Positions 19,980 to 32,494 of a DNA stretch of 64,000 bases are shown one piece after another. The stretch's first letter is position 1. The number at the start of each line of letters is the position of its first letter. The notes below the pieces were generated by a model. The model saw only the letters and a program-made list of their open reading frames with translations, searched no databases and was not told the DNA's origin. Both the position numbers and the translations under genes were made by a program. The stretch is from Diphasiastrum complanatum (lineage: Eukaryota > Streptophyta > Lycopodiopsida > Lycopodiales > Lycopodiaceae), in the NCBI GenBank assembly GCA_029204225.1, contig CM055103.1:38487813-38551812 (forward strand), read 5' to 3'.

Positions 19980-22930
19980 TTTGTTTCTTTTCCTAACATT
20001 AAAGTGGATACCCCCCCTTTTTTTCCCCGAAATATATAAAATGTGCACAGAATGGATTCCATTTTGTATGCATTTAGTAGAGTACAAAACTTACAATATG
20101 GCAATATTATTTCAGGATGTGGCTCAATTCATAGTTGCTATCATATACTATTGTGATTTGTACTACTCACAAAACTTTAAAGTGTTTGCTTCCAATTTCT
20201 AACTAGTTGTGTTATTATTTGCATTTCTTTCCAATAACGAAGATGCATTTAAGATTTTGAAAAAAGTTATTTGATGTTTGACCATTTTGGATAATGTAAT
20301 ATGAATATTGTTATTCAACTTCTGATTCTTATTGCTGGAAATGATATATGTAGAGAGAGTTATTGTAAAAGGCAAATAAAACGCATTGATTCTTGTTTGT
20401 ATAAGATATCGAAACAATGACCTAGTCAATCATTATGATTGTGAACGTTGGAGAGTTTGAGACCCCCATAACTTGGTTGATGTACATGTACAATAAAATG
20501 CAATCACATGTAATAGATTATGTTTTTTCAAGAAATTTTCCATGATCACACCTATAAATTTCTAGGATTTAAGAATCTAATTGCCATCATTTGCTCTTTA
20601 TGTGATATCCTCGATAATGGGATGATATATAGTCCAACGTAGAGCCATCATGCTTAGATGACAAGGGGCAATGGTCTTTATATAGCCGAATTGGTGTTGC
20701 AAAATAGTTGTAGCACATTGATTTGTCTGTAAGCTTTTGGGTTTGGCTCTTCAATTGCGTAATCTCTCATCATCTCTAGAAATGGACTATGTTTGAATCT
20801 CTAGATCAATTTCATCAACGCTCAACATGATGCTCATCACAACTTTCATCCTTGAACTTTGCCTCAAATTTTCCTTGACTTTGTGATGGTGAGCACACAT
20901 CTCTTTAGAATTTTTTGTAGTCATACCTTGGAAGGTGCTAGATTGTGTATGGAAGTATTGTGGATATAGGAGGGTTGATTTGATTTACCTCTTATCATTT
21001 TGTAGTTGCTTGGAGTATGGAACAGAACATTAGACAATAGATACATTCAAAATCAATGAAATTGACTTTACCTAGAAAGTTATACAAGCCAGGTCCTAAT
21101 TTATAAAAAAATAACAGAGTTTGGGAGTGGACAAAAACATTTCTCCTTGAGATTCAATGTGTGGTAATTCACATAAAATTTATTCAAATTACTTTTGTCA
21201 AGGTTGGCACATTTGTCACCTATGACTTGTCATCTAAGTCCCTAATGAGCACTACAATATAAACTAAGGTCTAAAAATATTAATATGCAATTCATGAAAT
21301 TATTTCATCTACCTAGGTCCATAGTCCATACATCATTCAATAACAATTGGACCTCAGTTTGAGCTTCATTTATGATTTTTGATGTTTATAACCTTGATTC
21401 AGATTTAGTTTCTATGGTCAATACTCATAATGCTACCCCTAACGTGAATCTTGTGGGGCTTGTGTACCTTGACTATGGAATTGAGGTTTTTTGGTTTCTA
21501 AGGAAAATAGTTGCAGTGTGTAAGTGTTCATGGATTGGGCTAAAACATGATCTTTGCATGACCGAGTGACTACCACTGAACCGATTCAACCCAAAAAAGG
21601 TAGAAACCTACTTGGAAGGCCACCGACTTATCGAAACTAACTGGATCGTCACCGACTCTATTCCACTCCAGATCGGTCCACACCAAGCCACTCCATGACC
21701 TGATTGGTTGCATCAATCCACCAATAAAACTTCTCCCAAGACTCCCAATCCGGGTAGAGCTCTGAGAACACAATGGGGGAGTGCAGTAGACTAAACTAAC
21801 CCAACCAATCCTAGACCTTCTTTGATCTAGCCCCTGAGCACTAGGGAATTTTATAAATCACTAAGATAGGAAGCCCGACATCATAACGGCCATAGACTCT
21901 CAACGATCCTCATGGACAGGGGTGAAGATATATATACAAAGTGTAGAACCCATCCCGTCTGTACGTGCACTGAAATCCACATGTAAGCATACTATCAGCT
22001 CATGCCAAACTTCGATGCATGTACACCCTATCCCATACTAGGATGTAACACACATGCTAATACTGCATGCGGGTGTGACCCCATGGTCCTACTTGACTAT
22101 TATCCAGATTAGGCCCGGTCCCTAAGTCCAAGGCACCCCCTAATGGTACAAACCTCCACTAATGGTACAAACCTCCACTAGGGCCGTAACCATGTGTGAT
22201 AAATTTTTGAAAAAAAATATAAGTTTTTAATGAGTCTTTTGTGGATTTAGAGCTTTGGGATTGTTGGTTCGATTATAGCTTTCTTGTTTAGGATATGATG
22301 GCGTGAAGTCGGATTTTTTTTCTTATTGCTGGTTTTTTTTCGTTTATTGGATGGATTCCTTCGGTTGCATGAAGTTTCGGAATCCTCTTTCCCATATGGA
22401 AATCTGATTGAAGCTGATTGCAGATGATCTTATGCATGTGGCTTGGTTAGCCTAAAAGTTGTATTTTTTCATTTGCTATACATTGCATGCGAAGTCTACT
22501 TTCTCCATCCACAAAGTTAAGCAAAGAAATGATTGTTTTCTGACTAATTGGTAGCATAAGAGCATGCTCAATCAAAAAATAGAGCAATAAGAATGTAAAT
22601 CAGTGTTTGCATGCCATGTTCACCCTGTACATGTTGGTTTGGCATGGTCTGCCTTCACGAACTCTGAGCATATTGAGTTTGAAGCATGAATCAAATAGAA
22701 TGCTTGCTGTAAAAAGAGTTGGAGGGAGTAGAATCTATTGCTGGGATGTAAAACTCTGTGGATGGGCTGTTGGCAGCGTAGAGTATCGCTAGAAACTGTT
22801 TTTCAAGTAGGCCAAACTCTTTGTTGCATCTTCAATCCATTTTGGAGCCTGTGGAAACAAGGAATACTTGTAAAAGGTTTGTTTGGCACAAAGAGTTCTA
22901 TCATTATGGTAAAAGCTGGAGTTAACCCTG
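19980..22930. other. Gene-free AT-rich spacer
   Basis: No frame carries a recognisable domain. A 20-bp direct repeat with core AATGGTACAAACCTCCACT occurs twice in a row at about 22141-22180. The rest looks like decayed intergenic sequence, possibly old LTR material around 21550-22200, but I cannot prove that. Confidence 0.5.
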
Positions 22931-22935
22931 TAAAG

Positions 22936-23032
22936 AGAGCTCAGGAAGCTATCGTAGGCTGATTGGATCATTGTTATATCTAGCAGACAACACCAGACCT
23001 GATATAATGTTTGCAATATACAAGGTGAGCCC
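22936..23032 (+). mobile_element. Ty1/copia RT tail fragment
   Basis: A short frame encodes YRRLIGSLLYLADNTRPDIM, the conserved end of copia reverse transcriptase (usual form YRxLIGSLxYLxxTRPDI). Nothing else of the element survives. Confidence 0.75.
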
Positions 23033-23034
23033 TG

Positions 23035-23212
23035 GCAGCAAAGGCACCGAGATGGCAATGGCAATGCCAAATGGTAGCAAGGAAACACGACGACAATGGC
23101 AACGAAGGTAACGAGATCGCAGCAAGCCAACATAATGGCAGCAAAGGCAACGAGATGGCAATGGCAACCACGATGGCAGGGCGATGACAATGGCAACGAC
23201 GATGCCAAAAAT
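23035..23212. repeat. Degenerate GGCAAYGR-type minisatellite
   Basis: Repeated variants of GGCAATGGCAACG and ACGAGATGGCAATG run through about 175 bp. Open frames on the minus strand here are composition artefacts. Confidence 0.8.
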
Positions 23213-23220
23213 TTCTAGAG

Positions 23221-23691
23221 CGGTGTTGGCCGGGTATATAGGGTTGCAGCTGGTATCAATAATGGGTATCAACATGGTATCAAAAAACCTACCCGACTGG
23301 TATATGAATTTCTAATACCAGGTCTAGAACCGGACACCCAATATTAACTATTTTACTATTCATATTGATACCCAAGTTTGGGAGATTTTGTGGATTTTTG
23401 CCATGGTATCAATGATAGTACTATTTTTAATAATTTTTTTTGATATTTCAAATTTTTTATATTTTAAATTATGATTTTACTCTTTAAAAAAGAATATTTT
23501 TAGCAATTCGTACATGTTCATACCTGGGTTGATAACCGACTGGTATTACCCTTGTGATACCAGCTCGGTCTATACTAGTCTACAACTCCTATACCTCCTT
23601 ATGTTGATACCCTACTGATATTCAACTTTTTAAAAACCTGCAATACCCTGATCCGGATGGTATAAATGTTTTTGATACTCGCACAACACTG
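23221..23691. mobile_element. 471-bp hAT-type MITE with GGTATCAA repeats
   Basis: It is flanked by the perfect 8-bp duplication TTCTAGAG (23213-23220 and 23692-23699). The left terminus is CGGTGTTGGCCGGGTAT; the reverse complement of the right terminus is CAGTGTTGTGCGAGTAT, 13 of 17 matching. The interior carries many GGTATCAA / TTGATACC words in both orientations, likely subterminal transposase-binding repeats. No coding sequence. CAGTGTTG-like ends and 8-bp duplications point to the hAT superfamily, but to a family distinct from CATAGTTGCA. Confidence 0.88.
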
Positions 23692-24504
23692 TTCTAGAGC
23701 CTTCAAGTGCCTCCTCCTTTCATGTCTGGAGCATGTTCGCACATGTGGAGGGTATTCTAGGAATGGGCAATGCAAACGGAGAAGAGAGAAAGAAGTAGTT
23801 GCCGAACAACTCTCCTGTTCTTATGGGCTGCTACTAGCAAACAATAGTCTAAAACGATTGTAGTTGCAAAAATAGACTCAGAGCTCAAGCGTTCTCATTT
23901 ACAGGATCTTAAAAATTAATTCATACTCAAACGAATGAATGAGTACAGTCCGCCGAAGAGATTAGATATGGTGTGGTATTACTGTAAATCAGATTCAGAA
24001 CGAAGTTTAGTTCAGAATGTAAAATGATAATGCAAGTTCCTCAAGCGTCAAAGACAACCATCATTTGATCAGATACTAAGGAGTTGTTGACGTCCATGAT
24101 GTGATCAGAGTGAGTGAACAAGCGTGAACAAGCAGTAGTAAGTGTAATCAAATCACAATATCATACATCTATGTTAAACACAAATGTTAGAAAGTGTTGC
24201 TTCTATATTACAATGAAAGCTTGAACAACACAATAATGGGTTACAGCCAGAATGGAGGCTTAACGTGGATGCTCGATATCATTCGCTCTGTTGGCGGAGC
24301 ATCACATATAGTGCGTGATGAAGATGTATTTATACACTACATCAATGTATTTAATTACAATAAATGCTTGTCATCTAACTATGTAAGTTGTTGTACCTTG
24401 GAAGTATTTGACTTATAATGACAGCTGTACAATGTGTACATGATTATGATAGGACAACACTCATTGCAACAATATGTGGACCGCAATCCCTAGAATGCGA
24501 TTTC

Positions 24505-24612
24505 TTGCGGTGTTTGGTCTTCGCATAATCACTGTAGAGTTGACTCTTGCGGTTTCTGGCGGTGTATGATCTTCGCATAATCACCGTAGAGTTGACTTGC
24601 GGTTTTTGGTGG
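24505..24612 (+). repeat. Tandem repeat of about 52 bp, two units
   Basis: A block with core TCGCATAATCAC and 'tagagttgact' occurs at 24521 and 24573. A third partial TTGCGGT start follows. Confidence 0.8.
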
Positions 24613-24957
24613 TGCCTGGTAATACCTTGCGGTGACTCGTATCAGATCGCAGCTTTTGCCTTGGCGATTCCTCGCGAAATTAGAGAAGTATTTTCTCTCA
24701 CTTCGCATTTTTTGCGAAAAACTCGAAGGTGTTGGAAAAACAGTTTTTTTTGCTAAAGTGACTGTTTTGTTACATTATGGGAAAATGCAAAAAAGTTGAC
24801 AAAAGTTTACTTCTTTTAAATACTTGAAAAGAAGTTAATGTCGGGAAAATGCAAACTGTGCGACAATCAGTTCATTTCTACAGACTATTGTAAACATAGT
24901 GTATTTCTGCAAACTGTTTGGAGATAGTCACTTTCCTGAAGTTGTCGATGAAGTCAT

Positions 24958-25105
24958 GCACTTCGGTTGATGAACGAAGTTGTTGAAGAAGTCGGAGACT
25001 TCAGAGACTTTAGACACCTCGGTTAATGAACGAAGTTGTTGAAGAAGTTGAACACTTCGGTTAATGAGCGAAGTTGTTCAAGAAGTCAGAGACTTCAGTG
25101 TCGAG
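24958..25105 (+). repeat. Minisatellite of three units carrying a self-complementary CTTCG...CGAAG core
   Basis: Three copies of a phrase with CTTCGGTTAATGAACGAAG (or close variants), followed by 'ttgttgaagaagt', start near 24960, 25018 and 25056. CTTCG and CGAAG in each unit can pair as a small hairpin. Confidence 0.75.
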
Positions 25106-25455
25106 TGACTTGATTGTTGAAGCAAGGGTGATCAGGCCTTCGATGCTCTTCACAATGCTTTGACATTTGAATGTGGAGTTAGACAAGAATGGATGCCCTT
25201 TGATGTAGATTAGCCAAAAAGTCGACAAAGTTGACTTTCAATTGGCGGTTTAATTCGGATTTGTTTTCTTCGAACCTCTTCTTGATTCAATCACGTTCGA
25301 TGATTGATCGCCACCTCCACCAAAATTTGATGTAATCAGGAGAAAATTGACCAAAATGACTTTTTTTTTAGATTTAGTCAAAAGTCAAGATCACACTTGT
25401 GTAGATTTATCTAAAATGAATCTAACTATATACAAGTACATTTTCTACTTCCTTT

Positions 25456-25481
25456 CACACGTGGAAACAGGCTCCACACGT
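25456..25481 (+). repeat. Dispersed CACGTG-pair repeat, copy 1
   Basis: Two CACGTG hexamers bracket a GGAAACAGGCTCC-like spacer. Similar sequences occur at 41437-41465 and, in reverse orientation, at 42311-42347. Confidence 0.65.
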
Positions 25482-26594
25482 GTGAGATCTCAATATCAAT
25501 CTAGATCTCAAGATTAACATATTACATCAACCAAGTTAGAAGCACGGTTCTGCTGCATGCCGGAGCAAAATACAAACCCCAGTTTTTTGAGGTAAATTAA
25601 GATTGTTGAGAAGGATCTCTTCTTCCACAACCTAACCCCGCTTTCCTGTTTCGACGCTTCAGCTAGGACTGCAGTGGCCTGCCGTCCGGTTCAACTTAAG
25701 CGTTGTTGGCTGGAATTAAAACCTTCGGCTGAATACTCAAGTATTATCCGGATTTGGATCGTTGAGGCCCGGGAAAGCGCTAGAACTACTAGCCGCATTA
25801 GGGGACCTAAGCAGGATAATTTGACTAATCGTGGGCTGTGTAAAAATTGCAGGTTGTTGAACTGCTAGCAGAAACCCGTGTATTTTACCAAGCATTGTTC
25901 TGCACACAGAGTGAGAGTAATTTTGCAGAATAGCAAAACAAGAAAAATCATGATTCCTACAGGTATCAAATGAGCAGACATAGAACCCAAAAGATGTTGC
26001 ATTTGACCCTAGATCATTGATAAAAAATGTGCAGGAAGAATCTTGAAATAGAAATAGTATCACCAAGGAGACAATTGTGGACTTAATTTCCAACATGTAT
26101 TCATAATCATTCTATCTCATTTATGAGGAGTTTGAATAGCCAATAGGCCTTAAACTTGAATTCTAGTGAGATAGCGACATTTGTCACGTGATGTTAGGAT
26201 TGAAATGCATCTATTTGGCCCAATCACATTTAGAGGCACATACCACAAGGCCAATCATTTTAAGAGGTGTATTAGATGTTGACCAATGATGTTTAGTGGT
26301 GCACATCATGAGGCCCAATCAAATTGTGAGGTGAAGATCATGAGGTCCAATCATGATGAGAGGTGCAAATCTAGGGGTCCATCAATTACACACTTTTGGC
26401 TGTCCTCACACATGTGAAAAGTACACATTCCTTATAGGGTCTTTTTTGGATTCAAAAATCCTCTAATGTCTGAATATTTTAAGCACTTTTCAAACTATTA
26501 GGTGCATATTTACTTCTATTGCAATATTTCTCATTGGTGAGTTTAAAATTAGCTTAGCTCTCTTGAGTAGTTTTGATGGGAGGTGGTGTTTGTT

Positions 26595-27445
26595 GCAAAT
26601 TTCCACAGGCGAAAAAGGCGAAAAACGCGACACTGTGTTTTTACACATGATTTGTGACAGCCAAAAAAGACGACATTGCCCTATAAATGCAATAGGTGCC
26701 CTTATAGAAAAGTGAAGGCACCCTGTAAATCAAATCTTAAGGCATTTGTCAGAGTGTCGCATTTTTCACATCTTCACCAATGTTCATTTCAGCGAAGGCT
26801 GACGTCGTGGCATTCTCACGCTCATCCCATGCAACTGTGCAAACAAATTTGACAACGACAGCAACCACCCACAATCTCCCACAGACAACACATCCACTTT
26901 GTACTTTCTTCATCTGCACACCTGTAAAAATATGTATATATATTGAATACCATCTGCGTATTCTGAATGATGTGAGAACTTAGATGAGAAACAAGCAACA
27001 AGCATAATAGCATCAGAAGCTTATCAGAGATTGACGAAATAGATGCTTTTGCGCATCGATTCTTTGTATTATCAGTAATAAGTTTATTCCTTTTTCTCAG
27101 ATTGGATTAGTTTTGTGAAGCACGCGGTTTCGTCCGCTATCGTCTTGTGCTCACCTACATTATTGACCTGTATATTTCGCTATACTTAATCTAATTACAG
27201 CTTTGTTTGTTCTGCGTTCAGATTTGTGTCAATATTGCTATGCTTTTCTACATTCTGTTTGACTCTCTTATTGCTTAATCTGGTAGTCTAGCTCTTCGCG
27301 AATTATTCACGACTAATAATTTGTCTAGCTGTTTGCGACAAATTATCTTTCTGATGTGTTGTTGCTTAATGTTTGGCTACGTAATCGGATCGAACGTGAT
27401 TTCTATCACTAACGTTTTGTTCGAGTCTGATAGGCATAGTCATGC
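26595..27445 (+). mobile_element. LTR / leader-like sequence of a retroelement
   Basis: Non-coding stretch beginning with GCGAAAAA-rich phrases like those upstream of the gypsy gag near 31900, and ending with TTCGAGTCTGATAGGCATAGT, which also occurs in near-identical form at 15915-15935 at the end of the copia LTR region. It lies about 1 kb before the copia gag-pol fragment at 28441. A 5' LTR plus leader of that element is plausible, but I found no second copy to prove an LTR. Confidence 0.4.
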
Positions 27446-28440
27446 TTAGGGAAAGAGTGAGATAGCTCATCCTGCTGCACACAAACACTTTCCATTCGAG
27501 TTCGCTTCTTTTTCGAGTTTCGAGTTCACTTTTTTTTTTTTCGTGTTCGTTTCTTTTCGAACTATTTTCGTTTCTCACACACCCTCTTTTCCCAACACAT
27601 AAAAGAGAAGAAACACAAAGAGAGGAGCATAAAGTTATGGCTAAATGAATAATCTCAATAGCCTATGTGGGAGTGTCTATAATGCACTATACAAGGCGAT
27701 GGTCCAATTTCTAGAAATGGAAAGGCCAAACACCAAACACCAAAAGCCAATGCAAGCCAAAAGTCACGACATGGATAGCCAACCGTCTTTAGCATTGGGC
27801 ACTTGAATATTTGTCTTTGTATAAGTAATTCCAGTCTAATGAGTAGATTCATTCGATCCAATAATGCCTCACTGCCATTTTGTTAATTTTTTTTTTTTGA
27901 AAATCCCTACTGGCGTTGCAAAAGAGGAGTGGATGCTAACAAATAATATGAGAGTGGATGATCACATTAAAGCTATTTGCGAAGGGCTAAATTTCACTTG
28001 TTAAGAGACGAACAACATCCCACTTGTATTTTTTCTTTTTTGAAATAATTTTTTTTAGCTTTGGATCATATTGAATGCCAACCTTCTAACAGATCCAATC
28101 ACTATTAGAAAGGCCAATACCACTTTCTTTATGAATCTTCACTTTGCTCTTTTTTCCAAACCTAGTAGAGAAACCTCTACATTATTGCTTTACCTCAAAA
28201 AGGTTGACCCTTGCTGCATTTTCAATGAAGAAGGATCTTTTTGATAGCCTCCGATTCCTTCATAAAAAAAAGGAGGTTAGATGAAGCAACCTTTGATATT
28301 TACCTTGCTCATTCAGATTGAACAAAAAGTGATATTCTTAATTTTTTTTTCTAAAGCTAGTTCCATTTAAAAATTTCCTAATATAGTTACCAATGATGTC
28401 ACCAAACTCATGATCAAAATTTAGACTCCTAAAACTTTCA

Positions 28441-29680
28441 GTGACTCATGACAATTTCGACCCAAGAGCATCTCACTCTATCAAGAGTAATTTCGATGCT
28501 TCTACAAGAGAAGATAAGAAGAACTACATCCTCCTCTGGCTCCAGATCGGCGGATCCTCAAGCTCTATACTCAAAAAGAAATCAGAAGTTCAGATCAAAG
28601 AGATCTACACAGTCAAATTATCCTGACAAGAGGAGCAATATGAAGCAGCATGTATCAAACCTACAATCAACTTCAAACTTTTCATCATTCCAACCAGTGT
28701 AGAAACTATTCTGCAGATACTATAAGAGGACTAGGCATGAAACCAAGGAATGCAAATCTCTAAAATACAACAACGAGAAGAAGAAGCAGTTCCAACAACA
28801 AGCACATAGTGCAACAACCAATCACTCGATCTAGCAACACGAGAAAGATGAAGTAGCTTTCATGACCAAGGTCGAAGAACAACATGATATCGATTCCTGG
28901 TATCTGGACTCTCTGGAGCAACTCAACATAAGACTCACCATCAAGACTGGTTCAAAGACTACAAGTGATTCAACCACTCTCGAGTTGTGTAACTTGGAGA
29001 CAACTCATCTCATTATATCGAGGGTGAAGGAACAGTCAGGGTCGAATTTCAAAAAGGTGAAGTCAAGTTGTTGTCCAATGTTCTCCACGTTCCAAATCTG
29101 ACAAAAAATTTGCTCTCAGTTAGCAGAATCACTGATTTAGGTTGGAGGGTTGAATTCGATATAGACAGCTGCACAATTCTTGACAAATCTTGAAAAGTTC
29201 TAGCTTTCGGGAGAAGAAGCGGCTATCTATACAAACTCAACCACTACTACTCTTCTAATAGTCAAGCACTTCATACATCCACTTTTGAATCAACTGATAT
29301 GCTTTGTCATTTCAGATTAGGCCATTTTAACTTCAATAGTATTCAGCAAATGTCGATTCAGAATCTAGTGCAAGATCTTCCTTCTGTTAGCAAACCAACT
29401 TCTCCATGTGAAAGCTGTATTATCAACAAGCATGCTAGAAATCCTGTTATTTATGATTCAGTTCATACTTCCAAAGATTTGCTTGATTTGTACATAGCGA
29501 CATTCGTGGCCCAATGCAGACTGCTTCGACAGGGGGAGCTCTCTATTTCCTAACCTTCATCGATGACTTCTCTCGAAGGACTGCTACTTATTTTCTGAAG
29601 AACAAATCAAAAGCATTCAAGTTCTTCAAGAAGCTCAAGGCGTCTGCTGAAAATAAGACTGCAACTCATATTGAATGATG
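28441..29680 (+). mobile_element. Ty1/copia gag-protease-integrase fragment
   Basis: In order: a basic Ser-rich gag end; a zinc knuckle at about 28705-28750 in which the second Cys is Tyr (CRYYKRTRHETKEC); a stop-interrupted linker; a protease-start SWYLDS at about 28893 without the usual GAT triad following; a GAG-pre-integrase domain (29300-29460, LCHFRLGHFNFNSIQQM then CESCI and NKHARNP); and the start of the integrase core. A frameshift near 29490 moves the integrase (FIDDFSRRT) into another frame. The element is broken abruptly near 29680, where minus-strand gypsy sequence begins. Confidence 0.8.
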
Positions 29681-29689
29681 TTGCTCTGC

Positions 29690-31644
29690 TTTGCATTGGC
29701 ATTTGTGATTGTCACTTGAAAAAGCGTAGATCCTCGTTCACTTGCATAAAACCAAGTGTTTATTGTTGCCGGTTCTTTATCAAAAACTGCTTTTGCAACC
29801 TGCCGCAATTTAACTAGAATGTCTTATTGGTGCAAGTAGTTGACATTCTCAAAATTGGAGAGCTCCCAACAGCTTGACAATCTTGCATGCTTGAGTGCTT
29901 CCGATGTGTCTTTTTCTCTTATCACTTGTCTCTGCCATTGACGGTTTCATCTCTGGTTTCTTGGCAGATTCTAACTTCGGAGAGGTCTGTATCCTCCATT
30001 TGCTTTTGGGTGTTTCTATGGTTCCTCTCTCAGTTGAAGTTCCACTCCTGTCGATGAGTGTAGTGAAAATGTCAATTTTCTGGGGAGGGTGTTCTTGTCT
30101 GGGAATAGTATCAGATGATGGAATATCGGTTTTCTCTACGTCTTGCAATAACTCATTTCATATAACGTCTATGTTCGATTTTGATCTGGTAAATGTCGTG
30201 GTGATGTAGAAGTTTCCAAGGAACTTCTCGATTGAGCAGTAGCTTTAACTATTTGTTGCTATGGTGCTTGTGGGGTGTTGTCGTGGGGATCCTATCGTGA
30301 TTCATAACTGATGTGTTGGGCAGGTATGACCTTACTTGGTTGTTTCGGATAGACTTTGAAACTATGTTTCTTGACACAGTCGGGACACTTGAGGTACCTG
30401 GTCTTGACTAGACAATCAACCACGAAATGGCCGGTTTCACCACAGATGAAACATCTGTTGTTCAATGGCCCTTGTGTAATGGCATATCCATCTTGTATGG
30501 CTAGTGGATCTAGACTTTCAGGTGGATATTCATGATAAGTCAAGGAATGTCCAGATTGTGACGGTTGTTCTTCATATTGTTGGATTGTATGTGCTTGGAT
30601 AGACTGATATGAAGGACAAGCATCAGCAGGATGCGTAACTCGGAAATGTGGGCACCATATTGGTTTTCGTCTATAAGGTACCTGTGCAAGGTTTGGCTGA
30701 CCAGACATACTGCGTTGGATAGACTTCAGAGCATTTTGAAACTCATCTATGAGTTTTCCCATCTGTAGTTGGTGTTGCTTATCAAGCAACTTCAACTGGG
30801 ACTTCAAAGCTGATCTTGGGTATCCTCGATCGGCTTCGACTCATGGACATGAGCACATGGTGCTCTCCTTTCCTTGAATTCATCAACATCTGATCCTTCG
30901 TATTCTTCCCTGATGACATCAGACATAGCTAACTTTAGGCTCGTATATTCATCATTGAATTTAAGCTCGCATCTGATCCACCTTGGAAGGCTGACTAAAA
31001 ACCAGATGATGAGAATTTGTTCGGAGGGCTGTTCTTGTACTTGACCTTTTAAGCGCCTGAAACACTCAATATAGTCCCATACACGTTCATCTTTTGCCAT
31101 CTTGATGTTACTTAATTTGACAGAAGGACTTTCTATCAAACGAAATGGCTTGAGATGCTTAATAAACGACTCTTTCAAAATTGACCAGTCTGTCTTATCT
31201 TCACGATCAAGGTTAAAAAAATCAGTCTCGTGCTTTAGCGATCATGGTCATCGAAAACAGTTGGACCATAGCATCGGAGGATGTTTCGCCATAAACGTCA
31301 CACACATTCTCAAAGTTTTGCAAGAATTTTTAAGGGTTCGACGAACTACCGTCAAACTTTGGTAGATCTAACTTGGGTGTTCTCCTTTCAAAATAAGCTC
31401 CGTGAGTGACAGAAGCTTCATTCAGTTGTGTTTTGGCGTATGATGTTTCAACACCATGAACATGGGCTGATGCTGGTGAAGACTCGGCTCTATCAAGCTC
31501 GTGTCTCTCGAATGGCTTTGTGGATGGCTTGTGGAGTTCAGACCGCATTCGGTAGAATCTATGACGTCTGATTTGTTCAGCTGTAGGGGACCGCATTTCG
31601 TATGGATAATCTGCTGGGATATCCAGATCAGTATGGTGGTCCAT
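29690..31644 (-). mobile_element. Ty3/gypsy gag fragment with intact CCHC knuckle
   Basis: Minus-strand gag starting MDHHTDLDIPADYPYEMRSP at 31642. The retrotransposon gag core follows (31360-30804, KLDLPKFDGSSSNP, then MKESFIKHLKPFRL and VWDYIECFRRLKGQ), then a Gln-rich region and a perfect CX2CX4HX4C knuckle, CFICGETGHFVVDC (about 30465-30420). A less conserved tail runs to about 29849. At least two frame changes are needed across the gag core. No protease or RT follows, because the sequence joins copia material at about 29680. Confidence 0.8.
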
Positions 31645-31649
31645 TCTAA

Positions 31650-32485
31650 ACTGCTGTGTCTTTTTTGTGTTTTGTGTGGGTTTTTGGTGTTTTTGTCTGT
31701 TTTAATTGATTACTTAATTGTTTTGTTTTTCTTGTATAAATTATGAAAAAACGTGAAAAATTCCGAACACGAGAAATTTTTGAAAAAACAAAAAAATCAG
31801 AGAATCTTGAAAATTTAAAAGAAATTTCCAAAAAATGAAAAATATATCAACTTAAATAACAAAAAGCGAAAACGTTGCTAAATCCCTAAAAATGCGAAGG
31901 TTTAGGGACAAAACGAAAAATGTGACAGTTTAAAGGCGAAAAACGCGAAGGTTAACAAAAAAGCGATAAACTACAAAATGAGGTTTGTTGAAAAAACGAA
32001 AAATGCAACAGTGTAGGGTGGCGAAAAAACAAAATCCAAAGGTCGCGAAAAAAATGAAGGTTCTAGAAAATCCGAAACCTCGAAAAAAAAAAAATGCGAA
32101 GGTGGTGAAAACTCACAAAATGTGATTTTGGCGACTCGAAAAACTGGCGAAAAAATTCGAAAATGAAAAATTGGCGAAAAAAACTCGAAAACGAAAAAAT
32201 GTCTAAAAACTCGAAAATAGCAGGACACAAAAAAACTCGAAAGTCGACAAAAACTCGAAAAATGCCAAAAAGGCTCAAAAAAAAAATGAAAGACCCGGTA
32301 AAAAAAAAAAGCCTCGAAAAAAAATAAAGTCACGAAAAAAACTCGAAAAGATGAAGTCGCGAAAAAAACTCGAAAAAAATGAAGTCGAAAAAAATGAAGT
32401 CGCGAAAAAAACTCGAAAAGATGAAGTCGCGAAAAAAAACTTGAAACAAACAAAGTCGCGAAAAAAAAAAAAGAAAAAACCTTGT
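31650..32485 (-). repeat. A-rich leader with 27-bp minisatellite
   Basis: About 800 bp of plus-strand A-rich DNA punctuated by ACTCGAAAA, GCGAAAAA and TCGCGAAAA. At 32330-32470 it becomes a tandem array with unit ATGAAGTCGCG plus A7 plus CTCGAAAAG (about 27 bp, four or five copies). It lies upstream of the minus-strand gag start, so it is probably retroelement leader. The long Phe-rich minus-strand frame through it is low complexity, not a gene. Confidence 0.75.
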
Positions 32486-32494
32486 CAAATTTAC

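Larger units (their letters stand above)
23700..26580. other. Spacer with short tandem repeats, no gene
   Basis: No reading frame here shows a known domain. It contains the minisatellites listed separately at 24517-24600 and 24958-25100 and a CACGTG-pair repeat at 25456-25481. The 25560-25870 stretch is somewhat more GC-rich but no frame was identifiable. Confidence 0.45.

Noticed and set aside
22789-23275. Overlapping minus-strand frames of 63-139 codons
   Set aside because: Produced by the GGCAAYG minisatellite; the only coding signal nearby is the plus-strand copia fragment.
25737-26096. 119-codon minus-strand frame with a hydrophobic start
   Set aside because: No homology recognised, no repeats or motifs and no supporting splice context; treated as a chance frame.
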